Shown in pieces: positions 37,902 to 45,780 of a stretch of 64,000 nucleotides of DNA. The number at the start of each line of letters is the position of its first letter. The stretch's first letter is position 1. The notes beneath the pieces were generated by a model. It ran no database searches. It saw only the letters and a program-made list of their open reading frames with translations, and was not told the origin of the DNA. The translations under genes were made by a program, and so were the position numbers. The stretch comes from Microbacterium paulum (GTDB lineage Bacteria; Actinomycetota; Actinomycetes; Actinomycetales; Microbacteriaceae). Location: the NCBI RefSeq assembly GCF_015707995.1, contig NZ_JAAGRY010000002.1, forward strand, positions 1 to 64,000, read 5' to 3'.

Positions 37902-39134
37902 GTGACCGCCCCCTCCGCTCTCGATCGCGCCCGCCTCGTCCACTGGCGCACGGCGGTGTTCACCCTGTTCCTGCTGTGCGGCGTGACCTTCGCGTCGTGG
38001 GCGTCGCGGCTGCCGGCCGTGAAGCAGAACCTCGCGATCGACGACTTCGAGGTCGGCGTGCTGCTGTTCGCCATGGGCGCCGGTTCGCTCGCGGGCGTGA
38101 TGTCGGCGAACGTGATCGTGGCGCGCTGGGGCGCGAAGCGCGGCCTGTCGGTCACGGTGGTCGGCGTGGGGGCGGGACTGTTCATCGCCGCGCTCGGCGT
38201 CGACGCACTCGGCTCGTATCCCGTGGCGGTGGTGGGCCTCGCGCTGATGGGGCTGTGCTTCGGCGCGACCGACGTCATGATCAACGTCGAAGCGGCCTCG
38301 GTCGAGCAGGCGTTCGGCCGCACGCTCATGCCGCTCTTCCACGCCTTCTTCAGCCTGGGCACGGTCGCGGGCGCCGGCATCGGCGTCGCGGTCGTGGGGT
38401 GGGGCGTCGGGGTCACGTGGCACCTCGGGGTCGTTGCGCTCGTCTGGTTCGTCATCACCGGTTTCGCGCTGCAGTACCTGCCGACGAGCGAACGCGTCGC
38501 CGCAGAGGCGACGGGGACGGTGCCCTCGCGGCGCGAACGGATGCACGCCGCTCTCGCGGTGTGGCGCGATCCGCGCACCTACGCGATCGGCGCGATCATC
38601 CTCGGCATGGCGTTCGCCGAGGGCAGCGCCAACGACTGGCTCACGATCGCCGTCGTCGACGGACACGGCGAGTCCGAGGCGACCGGCGCGATCTTCCTCA
38701 CCGTCTTCTCGGTGTCGATGACGGTGTTCCGCGCGCTCGGCGGCCCGCTCGTCGACCGGATCGGGCGCGTGTGGACGCTCCGGGCGCTGTCGATCGCCGC
38801 GGCGCTCGGGCTCGTGGTCTTCATCCTCGCGCCGAACCTGCCGATCGCCTTCCTGGGCGTCGCGCTCTGGGGCGCGGGCGCCTCGCTCGGCTTCCCGCTC
38901 GGCATGTCGGCCGCGGCCGACGACCCGACCAAAGCCGCGGCATCCGTCTCGGCGGCCGCCACGATCGGTTACGTCGCCTTCTTGTGCGGCCCGCCCGTGC
39001 TCGGCTGGATCAGCCACCAGATCGGCATCCTGAACACCCTCTGGATCATCGTCGGCCTCATCGTCATGAGCGGGCTCGCCTCGGGCGCCGCGAAGCCGAT
39101 CGCCGGCTCGAAGGTCGGCGCCGGCCACCACTGA
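37902..39134 (+). CDS. MFS transporter
   Basis: The 410-residue protein has 12 predicted helices and the YbjJ/FucP-like start [23 protein letters not shown], with [20 protein letters not shown] in the fifth helix region. [14 protein letters not shown] and the second-half motif [15 protein letters not shown] are present. It is probably a proton-coupled sugar or metabolite transporter under the divergent LacI regulator. The start is GTG 37902. The last codons lie in a 21-base tandem duplication that extends past the stop. Confidence 0.82.
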   Translation: MTAPSALDRARLVHWRTAVFTLFLLCGVTFASWASRLPAVKQNLAIDDFEVGVLLFAMGAGSLAGVMSANVIVARWGAKRGLSVTVVGVGAGLFIAALGVDALGSYPVAVVGLALMGLCFGATDVMINVEAASVEQAFGRTLMPLFHAFFSLGTVAGAGIGVAVVGWGVGVTWHLGVVALVWFVITGFALQYLPTSERVAAEATGTVPSRRERMHAALAVWRDPRTYAIGAIILGMAFAEGSANDWLTIAVVDGHGESEATGAIFLTVFSVSMTVFRALGGPLVDRIGRVWTLRALSIAAALGLVVFILAPNLPIAFLGVALWGAGASLGFPLGMSAAADDPTKAAASVSAAATIGYVAFLCGPPVLGWISHQIGILNTLWIIVGLIVMSGLASGAAKPIAGSKVGAGHH

Positions 39135-39162
39135 GGCACGCCCGGCCACCACTGCGGCACGC
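39121..39162. repeat. 21-base tandem repeat across the MFS stop codon
   Basis: CCGGCCACCACTGAGGCACG and its near-identical follower are two 21-base units with one difference (A/C at the position that makes the first copy's TGA stop). The first copy contains the end of the MFS gene; the second is non-coding. Confidence 0.75.
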
Positions 39163-39258
39163 CCCGGCCTTCGCCGGCGCCGATGTGCGGGTCACCCGGA
39201 TGCGCACCCGCCATTCGGCGCCGCCGAACCGCGCGCCGGACCCACGTACACTCGACGG

Positions 39259-39411
39259 GTGCGCCTCATCATCGCCCGCTGTTCCGTCGACTATTCCGGG
39301 CGGTTGAACACCCACCTCCCCTTGGCGACGCGCCTGATCATGATCAAGGCCGACGGCACGGTGGCCTTCCACCGCGACGTGCAGCACGCGCCGCTCAACT
39401 GGATGAGCTGA
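39259..39411 (+). pseudogene. Partial nucS 5' end left upstream of nucS
   Basis: The 50-codon open frame from GTG 39259 encodes NucS residues 1-50 ([15 protein letters not shown] at the start, HAPLNWMS at the end) and then stops. It aligns with the first 150 bases of the intact nucS at 39788 with about 24 base differences by my count; all but one codon (Val/Ile) keep the same amino acid. The two copies are identical in the final 18 bases (CCGCTCAACTGGATGAGC), after which they diverge. It has its own -10 box (TACACT, 39247-39252) 6 bases before the start. No functional nuclease can result. Confidence 0.85.
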
Positions 39412-39435
39412 CTGCACACAGCCGTGCTTGCCCGA

Positions 39436-39708
39436 TTATTCGGCGAGGTACCCCGTCAAGGGGTCGATACCGGCCAAGAAACCTCGGATTGCGGTGACGT
39501 GACGTTCCTGCGGGACAGGCTCGAAGCCGCCGAACACGCTGAACCCGTAGCCATCGTTCGGCCCGGACACCCAGTCATAGTGAGTCGAACCGTCGTCGAC
39601 CACCCGTCGCCGCAGGACGAACGACTCGCCGTCGACGGTCAGCTCCCCGACGACGATCATCGGGTCGGCGTCGGGAGGCAGCGGGACGTACCGCCATACT
39701 TCGTCCAC
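39436..39708 (-). CDS. Small hypothetical protein between the two nucS 5' ends
   Basis: This 90-residue protein starts at GTG 39708 with no clear ribosome site. It is acidic and beta-rich, with [29 protein letters not shown] and [16 protein letters not shown] blocks, and no signal peptide or membrane segment. I do not recognise the family; its size and look are compatible with an immunity or accessory cargo protein, but this is only a guess. It is the only gene in the inserted segment, and codon choice there is less GC-biased than in the neighbouring genes. Confidence 0.5.
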   Translation of the reverse strand: MDEVWRYVPLPPDADPMIVVGELTVDGESFVLRRRVVDDGSTHYDWVSGPNDGYGFSVFGGFEPVPQERHVTAIRGFLAGIDPLTGYLAE

Positions 39709-39787
39709 CGGTTACTGCTGCTCCACACACTCCAACGTACATCCGACGGTTTCCCGATCACCCTCGATCACACGGGAAGATAGACAT

Positions 39788-40480
39788 GTGCGTCTCATCA
39801 TTGCCCGTTGCTCCGTTGACTACTCCGGTCGACTGAACACGCATCTTCCCCTCGCGACGCGTCTCATCATGATCAAGGCGGACGGCACGGTCGCGTTCCA
39901 CCGAGACATACAACACGCACCGCTCAACTGGATGAGCCCGCCCTGCACCCTCACGGTCGAGCAGCCCGACGACGAGTCCGCGTCTGCGGGAGTGGTCGAG
40001 CACTGGCGCGTGACGCACGCGAAGACGGGGGACGCCCTGCTCGTGCGCATCTACGAGGTGTTGCACGACTCGGCGCACGAGCTCGGGATGGACCCCGGCC
40101 TGCAGAAGGACGGCGTCGAAGCCGACCTGCAGCGCCTGCTCGCCGAGCAGGTCGACGTCATCGACCCGCGCGCGACACTCGTGCGGCGCGAGTTCCCGAC
40201 CGCCATCGGCCCGGTCGACCTGCTGCTTCGCAACCCCGCGGGCGGCACGATCGCCGTCGAGGTGAAGCGTCGCGGCGACATCGACGGCGTGGAACAGCTG
40301 ACGCGCTACCTCGAACTCCTCAACCGCGACCCGCACCTGGCGCCGGTCGCGGGCGTGTTCGCCGCCCAAGAGATCAAGCCGCAGGCGAAGGTGCTCGCCG
40401 GCGACCGTGGCATCCGGTGCGTCACCCTCGACTACGAGGGCATGAAGGGCACCGAGTCGGGTGCCCCGCGCCTGTTCTGA
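39788..40480 (+). CDS. nucS: Endonuclease NucS (EndoMS)
   Basis: The 230-residue enzyme cuts mismatched DNA and takes the place of MutS/MutL repair in Actinobacteria and some archaea. The N-terminal DNA-binding domain runs to about residue 105; the C-terminal RecB-like nuclease domain has [16 protein letters not shown] and IAVEVKRRG with the conserved Asp, Glu and Lys. GTG 39788 starts the gene. The first 150 bases use more A/T-ending codons than the remainder and differ from the upstream partial copy, so this gene looks like a mosaic with a foreign 5' end. Confidence 0.93.
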   Translation: MRLIIARCSVDYSGRLNTHLPLATRLIMIKADGTVAFHRDIQHAPLNWMSPPCTLTVEQPDDESASAGVVEHWRVTHAKTGDALLVRIYEVLHDSAHELGMDPGLQKDGVEADLQRLLAEQVDVIDPRATLVRREFPTAIGPVDLLLRNPAGGTIAVEVKRRGDIDGVEQLTRYLELLNRDPHLAPVAGVFAAQEIKPQAKVLAGDRGIRCVTLDYEGMKGTESGAPRLF

Positions 40481-40501
40481 TCCGGGCACCGCGGGGCTGG
40501 A

Positions 40502-40507
40502 TAGGCT
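40502..40507 (+). promoter_or_regulatory. -10 box of the HAD gene
   Basis: TAGGCT lies 7 bases before ATG 40515, suggesting a leaderless transcript. Confidence 0.5.
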
Positions 40508-40514
40508 GGATGCC

Positions 40515-41189
40515 ATGACGTTGCGATCGCCCTGGACCTGTGTGCTGTGGGATGTCGACGGCACGGTGGTGGATGCCTCGGAGGGAATCCTGCGCCGCCT
40601 CGCGATCGCGCTCGAGCACTTCGGCAAGCCGGCCGCGACCCGTGAGGAGCTCGTGCACTGGATCGGGCCGCCGATGTTCGAGTCGTTTCAGACGAACGTC
40701 GGCATGACCCCCGACGAGGCCTCGGAGGCGGTGGCCTACTACCGGATGATCGGCAAGGCCGACGGATACACGACCGGCGCGAAGCTGTACCCGGGCATCG
40801 GCGAGCTGATCTCCGATCTCGATGCGGCCGGCGTCGCGCAGGCGACGGCGAGCTCGAAGCCCGAGAACCAGGTGTCGGCGCTCGTCGATCACTTCGACCT
40901 CGCGCCGCATCTGCAGGCCGTGGTCGGGGCGACGCCCGACGAGAAGACGTTGGCCTCGAAGTCCGACATCGTGGCCGAGGCGCTGCGGCGGCTGCAGGCC
41001 GCCGGCGCCGACACCTCGCGCCCGGTCCTGATCGGTGATCGCCACCACGATGTCGAGGGCGGGGCGACGCAGGGCGTTCCGGTGATCTTCGTGCGCTGGG
41101 GATTCAGCTGGCCGCACGAGAGCGAGGGCGCCGCGGCGGCCGTCGACACGATCGACGAGTTGCGGGCGCTGCTGCTCATCGACGACTGA
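40515..41189 (+). CDS. HAD-family phosphatase (Gph-like)
   Basis: The 224-residue hydrolase has motif I DVDGTVVD (the two Asp nucleophile/acid), an alpha-helical cap, motif II TASSK, and motif III/IV in KSDIVAEAL and GDRHHDVEGG. The cap position and length match the phosphoglycolate phosphatase/PPase-like group. The exact substrate is not determined. Start ATG 40515 was chosen because a -10 box ends 7 bases before it and motif I is then at residues 14-21. Confidence 0.82.
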   Translation: MTLRSPWTCVLWDVDGTVVDASEGILRRLAIALEHFGKPAATREELVHWIGPPMFESFQTNVGMTPDEASEAVAYYRMIGKADGYTTGAKLYPGIGELISDLDAAGVAQATASSKPENQVSALVDHFDLAPHLQAVVGATPDEKTLASKSDIVAEALRRLQAAGADTSRPVLIGDRHHDVEGGATQGVPVIFVRWGFSWPHESEGAAAAVDTIDELRALLLIDD

Positions 41190-41205
41190 TCCGACCGCGC
41201 GGACG

Positions 41206-41246
41206 CAGAAGGCGCCGTGGTCCCGGGGACCACGGCGCCTTCTGCG
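41206..41246. terminator. Terminator between the HAD and cold-shock genes
   Basis: GCAGAAGGCGCCGTGGTCCC and its complement form a near-perfect 20-base stem with almost no loop, between two convergent genes. It can serve both strands. Confidence 0.75.
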
Positions 41247-41256
41247 ATCCAGAACG

Positions 41257-41282
41257 ATGCTCCGCGCTCGCGCGGAGCATCG
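41257..41282. terminator. Second hairpin after the cold-shock gene
   Basis: GATGCTCCGCG pairs with CGCGGAGCATC across a CTCG loop, 5 bases beyond the cold-shock stop codon. Confidence 0.6.
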
Positions 41283-41287
41283 CAAGA

Positions 41288-41494
41288 TCAGAGGGGTCGG
41301 ATGTTCTCCGCCTGCAGGCCCTTGGGGCCCTGGGCGATCTCGAACTCGACGCGCTGGTTTTCCTCGAGGGAGCGGTAGCCGCTCGACTCGATGGCGGAGT
41401 AGTGAGCGAAGACGTCTGCGCCGCCCTCATCGGGAGCGATGAACCCGAAGCCCTTCTCCGAGTTGAACCACTTGACGGTGCCCTGCGTTGCCAT
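41288..41494 (-). CDS. Cold-shock protein
   Basis: The 68-residue OB-fold protein begins [34 protein letters not shown], containing both RNA-binding motifs (KGFGFI and VFAHY). It acts as an RNA chaperone. The ATG at 41494 is chosen because it is the universal CspA start, although the frame is open to 41545. A TAGGTT box (minus strand, about 41544-41549) would give a leader of about 45 bases. Confidence 0.93.
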   Translation of the reverse strand: MATQGTVKWFNSEKGFGFIAPDEGGADVFAHYSAIESSGYRSLEENQRVEFEIAQGPKGLQAENIRPL

Positions 41495-41649
41495 GAACTG
41501 CCTTACTGACGTGCGATGACGACGCGAGTGCGCCGACACCGACAAACCTACCCGTGACGAGCACTTTCCGCGTCATCCTTTTGTCGACAGTGACACAAAC
41601 GTTGCAACACGCGGTCACACAGCGGTCGACGGCCGCGCCCGAAACCATT

Positions 41650-41692
41650 CGACGCCCGGGCGCATCGCGCTCAGCGCGTCGCCCGGGCGTCG
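41650..41692. other. Hairpin in a divergent intergenic gap
   Basis: CGACGCCCGGGCG (41650-41662) pairs with CGCCCGGGCGTCG (41680-41692) around a 17-base loop. It lies in the 352-base gap between the cold-shock gene and a GntR regulator, which point away from each other, so it is not in a normal terminator position. The rest of the gap holds the two promoters and a smaller hairpin near 41769-41783 (GTGGAT/ATCCAC). Confidence 0.5.
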
Positions 41693-41832
41693 ACGGATCC
41701 CCCCGGATAGGTCACGCTCAGCGTGACAGGGCCCACACTACTGATATATCGGCTCTCTCGGCAGATCCTGTGGATGAGAATCCACCCAGAGACCGCCGTG
41801 CATCCGGCTCGGCGTGTCGCACCCCGCCCTCG

Positions 41833-41838
41833 TAAACT
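41833..41838 (+). promoter_or_regulatory. -10 box of the GntR/FadR-type gene
   Basis: TAAACT lies 8 bases before ATG 41847, consistent with a leaderless transcript and supporting that start over the upstream ATG 41814. Confidence 0.5.
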
Positions 41839-41846
41839 GGGCGGTG

Positions 41847-42488
41847 ATGTCCGCCACCCTCCCCCCAATCCGCCTCGAGGGCGGAACGATCCTCAGCGAC
41901 GAGGTCCACGCCCGGATCGGCGCCGCGATCCTCGACGGCAGCCTGCCCGCCGGTGCCCGCCTGCGCGATGTCCAACTGGCGGAGCAGCTCGGTGTGTCGC
42001 GCACGCCCGTGCGAGAGGCCCTGCAGCGGCTCGAGCGCTTCGGCCTCGTCGAGGTCGCCGTCGGTCGGTACACGCGCGTCTCCGAGCCGACCGAGCAGCT
42101 GCGCGCCGACACGGGGGAGTTCACCGCCTACTTCATGGGCAACGCGTTGCGCATCGCCCTGCGGCGCGCCAGCGACGCTGAGCTCGCACGCGTCGTCGAG
42201 GCGGCGGATGCCGTGGTCGCGGCGGTCCGGAGCGGGGACGGGCTGTCGGTGTTCGAGGCATCCACCGTCATGTTCGAGCGGGTGACGAAGTCGACCGGGA
42301 ACGTCGTGTTCATCAGCTTCATCCGCGAGGCGGCGCTGGCCATCCAAAGGAACCTGCGGGGATGGCGACCCTTCATGGCGCGCCCCGTGACGCGCGCCGA
42401 GGGATATCAGAACCTCCGCGACCGCATCGCGGCGCGCGACGCCGACGAGGCGGAGCGGCTGATCCGGAGGCTGTACGGCGTGGACTGA
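41847..42488 (+). CDS. GntR-family regulator, FadR/FCD type
   Basis: The 213-residue protein has a winged HTH (about residues 18-80: AAILDGSLPAGARLRD, then SRTPVREALQRLERFGLVEV) and a C-terminal all-helical FCD-like ligand domain with ARDADEAERLIRRL at the end. It belongs to the FadR subfamily. No metabolic gene is adjacent, so the target cannot be inferred. The start ATG 41847 is preferred over 41814 because a -10 box lies between the two. Confidence 0.82.
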   Translation: MSATLPPIRLEGGTILSDEVHARIGAAILDGSLPAGARLRDVQLAEQLGVSRTPVREALQRLERFGLVEVAVGRYTRVSEPTEQLRADTGEFTAYFMGNALRIALRRASDAELARVVEAADAVVAAVRSGDGLSVFEASTVMFERVTKSTGNVVFISFIREAALAIQRNLRGWRPFMARPVTRAEGYQNLRDRIAARDADEAERLIRRLYGVD

Positions 42489-42954
42489 GCAGCGCCCTCC
42501 GCGCCGACGCCGCCGGCGAAGCGCGGGGCCGTCGCGGCCGTGCGCTCAGGGCGCGTACACCGGCGAGCAGGGCGTCGAGCGCAGCGTGCGACCGCACACG
42601 AGCGGTCTGCGCGTCGTCCTGCCGAGAGATCCAGAGGGCGGCCTCGTTCATCGCGCCGGAGCGTTGCGCGGTCGTGGGGCGAGCAGCTCCTCCGCCACAC
42701 CGACCTCGCGGATAACCGGTTTCCTGTCGAATCCTCACCCGATTCGCGCGAATCGCGAGGTGATTCGCGCGCGGAGTGGTGATTCGGAGGAAGAGCGGCC
42801 GTCCGCGCACCCGATATCGCCCCAGACGGCGGATGCCTCGGTCGAACTCGTCGAGATCGACCGGCCCGAACCGCAGTTATGCGAGGGCCGCACTCAGCGC
42901 GGCTCACGGCGGCCGGCACGTGGGCGCGCCTGCTGCGCCCGCACCCGGAAAACA
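42489..42954. other. Gene-poor stretch with GATTC-type palindromes
   Basis: I find no convincing gene here. A minus-strand frame beginning MNEAALWISRQDDAQTARV (about 42653) looks protein-like for 38 residues and then degenerates over the GntR gene, so it may be a relic. Between 42728 and 42788 there are several GATTC/GAATC words, including the perfect 16-base palindrome CGATTCGCGCGAATCG (42740-42755). The stretch from 42820 to 42950 shows no clear signal. Confidence 0.4.
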
Positions 42955-42989
42955 CAACCCCCGACCCGGAAAACCCAGGTCGGGGGTTG
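42955..42989 (-). terminator. Terminator of tRNA-Leu
   Basis: CAACCCCCGACC (42955-42966) pairs with GGTCGGGGGTTG (42978-42989) across an A-rich loop. It lies 11 bases past the tRNA 3' end on the minus strand, and the sequence following is AT-containing. Confidence 0.75.
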
Positions 42990-43000
42990 AAAATTCGCTG

Positions 43001-43084
43001 TGCGCGAGGGGGGACTTGAACCCCCACGCCCTTGCGGGCACTGGCACCTGAAGCCAGCGCGTCTACCTATTCCGCCACTCGCGC
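43001..43084 (-). tRNA. tRNA-Leu (anticodon CAG)
   Basis: On the minus strand the sequence folds as a class II tRNA of 84 bases: acceptor GCGCGAG paired with its complement, D-arm GGCGGAATAGGTAGACGC, anticodon loop TTCAGGT with anticodon CAG, a long variable arm (TGCCCGCAAGGGCG) and T-loop GGTTCAAGTC. The discriminator base is A. CCA is not encoded. Confidence 0.97.
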
Positions 43085-43188
43085 GGATCGGTGCGAACAC
43101 CGAGCCAACTTCCCGAGAATATCACGTCGTCACGGGGCCGCCGAACCCGTCACCCGGGCGCTTGCCGCGTGCGCTCAGACTCTGCAAC

Positions 43189-43194
43189 TAGCAT
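43189..43194 (+). promoter_or_regulatory. -10 box of the fhaA-pknB operon
   Basis: TAGCAT lies 31 bases before the fhaA start codon. A TGAGGAG ribosome site follows, so this transcript has a normal leader. Confidence 0.45.
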
Positions 43195-43225
43195 GTACGC
43201 ACCGGTCGTCAGCCTGAGGAGCCCC

Positions 43226-43957
43226 GTGGGACTACTTGACAGCTTCGAGAAGGGACTCGAGCGCGCTGTGAACAGCGCGTTCGCCAAGTCCTTCCGCAGC
43301 GGCATCCAACCGGTCGAGATCGCTGCGGCGCTGCGCACCGAACTGGATGCCAAAGCCGCCGTCGTCAGCCGCGACCGCATCCTCGTGCCGAACGCGTTCG
43401 AGGTGCGCATGTCACCCGCCGACGCTGAGCGCATGCGCTCCCTCGGCAGCACCCTCGAGGGCGAGCTGCACAACCTCGTCGAGAAGCACGCGAAAACGCA
43501 GGGCTTCAGCTTCGCCGGTCCCGTGACGATCGCCCTCTCGGCCGACGAGCAACTCCCCACCGGCACGCTGCGGGTCGCGTCGCAGACTGCGGCCGGAACC
43601 GTGTCGTGGCGCGGCGTCGTCGAGATCGAAGGCAAGAGGCATCCGCTCACCAAGGGCCGCACCGTCATCGGTCGCGGCACCGATGCCGACATCACCATCT
43701 CCGACGCGGGCACGAGCCGCCGGCACGTCGAGATCCTGTGGGACGGCGAGCGCGCGATGGTCCGCGACCTGAACTCGACCAACGGCACACAGCTCGACGG
43801 ACGCAAGATCTCCGAGGCGCCACTCCCGCAAGACAGTGTGGTGACGATCGGCCGCACCGACATCGTCTTCCGCGTGATCGCGCAGGCGACCCCGCCGCGG
43901 CCGACGACCTCGGCATCCGACGCCACTCGCGCGTTCGGGATCGGCGGGCTGTCGTGA
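43226..43957 (+). CDS. fhaA: FhaA: DUF3662 and FHA domain protein
   Basis: The 243-residue protein has an N-terminal DUF3662 domain (GLLDSFEKGLERAVNSAFAKSFRSGIQPVEIA) and a C-terminal FHA domain (about residues 150-235: VIGRGTDADI, SRRHVEI, NSTNGTQLDG). FHA domains bind phosphothreonine, here from PknA/PknB. In mycobacteria FhaA binds the phosphorylated MviN and helps control peptidoglycan synthesis. GTG 43226 has a TGAGGAG ribosome site. It leads the operon, overlapping fhaB (GTGA). Confidence 0.9.
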   Translation: MGLLDSFEKGLERAVNSAFAKSFRSGIQPVEIAAALRTELDAKAAVVSRDRILVPNAFEVRMSPADAERMRSLGSTLEGELHNLVEKHAKTQGFSFAGPVTIALSADEQLPTGTLRVASQTAAGTVSWRGVVEIEGKRHPLTKGRTVIGRGTDADITISDAGTSRRHVEILWDGERAMVRDLNSTNGTQLDGRKISEAPLPQDSVVTIGRTDIVFRVIAQATPPRPTTSASDATRAFGIGGLS

Positions 43958-44529
43958 GCGAACTGACCCTGCTGCTCTTGCAGGTGGGCTTTCTGATCCT
44001 GCTCTGGTTCTTCGTGTTCGCGCTCGTCTATTCGCTGCGGGCCGATCTGTTCGGCGTGAAGGTGCGAAAGCTCCCCGAGCCGGCGGCCGCAGCAGCGCCC
44101 GTCGCCTCCGCAGCGGCGGCCAGCGATCTGACGGCGCCCGTGGTCGCACGGCCGCCTCGCGCGCCCGAGCCTGCGCCGCGCGACTCGGCGCAGCGCAGCA
44201 GCGCACAGCAGAGCGGACCGCAGCAGGCGACGCGCGACAGTGTGACCCGCATCGTCATCACGAGCGGACCCAAAGCCGGCCTCGAACTGCCCCTCACGGG
44301 CGAGCCGCTCACGATCGGCCGCTCGAGCGAATCGGGCCTCGTCATCCGCGACGACTACACCTCGAGCCATCACGCCCGGCTGCTGCTGTGGGGCGAGCAG
44401 TGGATGCTGCAAGACCTCGACTCGACCAACGGCACGTGGCACGACGGTTCGCGCGTCGCGACGCCCGTTCCGGTGCGGGTCGGAGCGCCGATCAAAGTCG
44501 GCGCGACGACGTTCGAGCTGCGGAAGTAA
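43954..44529 (+). CDS. fhaB: FhaB/FipA: membrane-linked FHA protein
   Basis: The 191-residue protein has an N-terminal helix (LTLLLLQVGFLILLWFFVFALVYSL), a Pro/Ala-rich linker (residues 45-90) and a C-terminal FHA domain (LTIGRSSESGLVIRDDYTSSHHARL, DSTNGTWHDG). In mycobacteria it is a kinase substrate and division partner. GTG 43954 overlaps the fhaA stop. Confidence 0.9.
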   Translation: MSELTLLLLQVGFLILLWFFVFALVYSLRADLFGVKVRKLPEPAAAAAPVASAAAASDLTAPVVARPPRAPEPAPRDSAQRSSAQQSGPQQATRDSVTRIVITSGPKAGLELPLTGEPLTIGRSSESGLVIRDDYTSSHHARLLLWGEQWMLQDLDSTNGTWHDGSRVATPVPVRVGAPIKVGATTFELRK

Positions 44530-44541
44530 GCGAGCGCCGCC

Positions 44542-45780
44542 ATGGTCTTCGAGGGGTCGAGCGCCGCCATCTCCCATACGGGCAAGGTGCGCTCCAACAA
44601 CCAGGATTCGGGGTACGCCGGCTCGAACCTGTTCGTCGTGGCCGACGGTATGGGTGGTCACGCGGGCGGTGACGTCGCCTCGAGCATCGCCGTCCACCGC
44701 CTCAAAGAGCTCGACACCGCTTTCGCGACCCCCACCGAGGCCGAGGTCGCGCTGCAGCAGGCGATCTCGGCGACGGCGACCGTGCTGATCGACACGGTCT
44801 CGGAGCGCCCCGAGCTGGCCGGCATGGGCACCACCGTCAGCGCGCTCGATTTCGTCGACGACTACGCCGTGATCGCGCACATCGGCGACTCGCGTATCTA
44901 CCTCTACCGCGACGACGCGCTCACCCAGATCACCACCGACCACACCTTCGTGCAGCGCTTGGTCGACTCGGGCCGCATCACCCCCGAAGAGGCGCGCTAC
45001 CACCCGCGCCGCTCGGTGCTCATGCGCGTGCTCGGCGACATGGACCCCGATCCCGAGATCGACACGTTCATCATGCCCACCCAGCCGGGCGACCGATGGC
45101 TGCTGTGCTCCGACGGCCTGTGCGGCGTCGTCGACGACGCGCACACCTCGAAGGCGCTGGGTCAGGGCCTGCCCCCCGGGCGCACCGCCGACGTGCTGCT
45201 CAAGCAGGCGCTCGATGCCGGCGCCCCCGACAACGTCACCGTCGTCATCGTCGACGTGGGCGGCAGCCACCCCATGTTCAGCGGCACCGGCACCATCGTC
45301 GGCTCGGCGTCGAACCCGCGCGGCGTCGAAGTGCCCGCCGCGCGCACCGGCCGCACCAGCTGGCTGCACCCGGCCCGTCAAGCCGCCAACGAGCCCACCC
45401 ACTTCGAGCCGGCGGCCGAGTTCCTCGAAGAGCTCATCGAAGAAGACCGCCGCCGCTCGCGCCGCCGCCGCATCTGGTGGATCGTCGGCCTCGTGGTGTT
45501 CCTCGCGATCCTCACGGCGGCGACCGTGGGCGCCTACACCTGGACGCAGTCGCGCTACTTCGTGGGCGGCGACCAAGACACCGTCGTGATCTTCCGAGGC
45601 ATCCAGCAAGACCTCGGGCCCATCTCGCTCTCGTCGCCCTACGAAGACACCGGCATCGAGCTCGCCGACCTGCCGTTCTATCAGCGCCTCGCGGTGCAGC
45701 AGACGATCTCGGCGCGCTCGCTCGCCGACGCCGAGGCGATTGTCGAGACGATACGCAAATCGCTGGAGAGTGCCCCGTGA
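44542..45780 (+). CDS. pstP: PP2C-family Ser/Thr phosphatase PstP
   Basis: The 412-residue protein has an N-terminal cytoplasmic PP2C domain (about residues 5-240: VRSNNQDS, VVADGMGGHAGG, IGDSRIYLYRD, LCSDGL, DNVTVVIV) with metal-binding Asp residues, then one membrane helix (IWWIVGLVVFLAILTAATVGAY, about residues 310-332) and an outer tail. It reverses PknA/PknB phosphorylation. Gap to fhaB is 12 bases; it overlaps rodA. Confidence 0.94.
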   Translation: MVFEGSSAAISHTGKVRSNNQDSGYAGSNLFVVADGMGGHAGGDVASSIAVHRLKELDTAFATPTEAEVALQQAISATATVLIDTVSERPELAGMGTTVSALDFVDDYAVIAHIGDSRIYLYRDDALTQITTDHTFVQRLVDSGRITPEEARYHPRRSVLMRVLGDMDPDPEIDTFIMPTQPGDRWLLCSDGLCGVVDDAHTSKALGQGLPPGRTADVLLKQALDAGAPDNVTVVIVDVGGSHPMFSGTGTIVGSASNPRGVEVPAARTGRTSWLHPARQAANEPTHFEPAAEFLEELIEEDRRRSRRRRIWWIVGLVVFLAILTAATVGAYTWTQSRYFVGGDQDTVVIFRGIQQDLGPISLSSPYEDTGIELADLPFYQRLAVQQTISARSLADAEAIVETIRKSLESAP

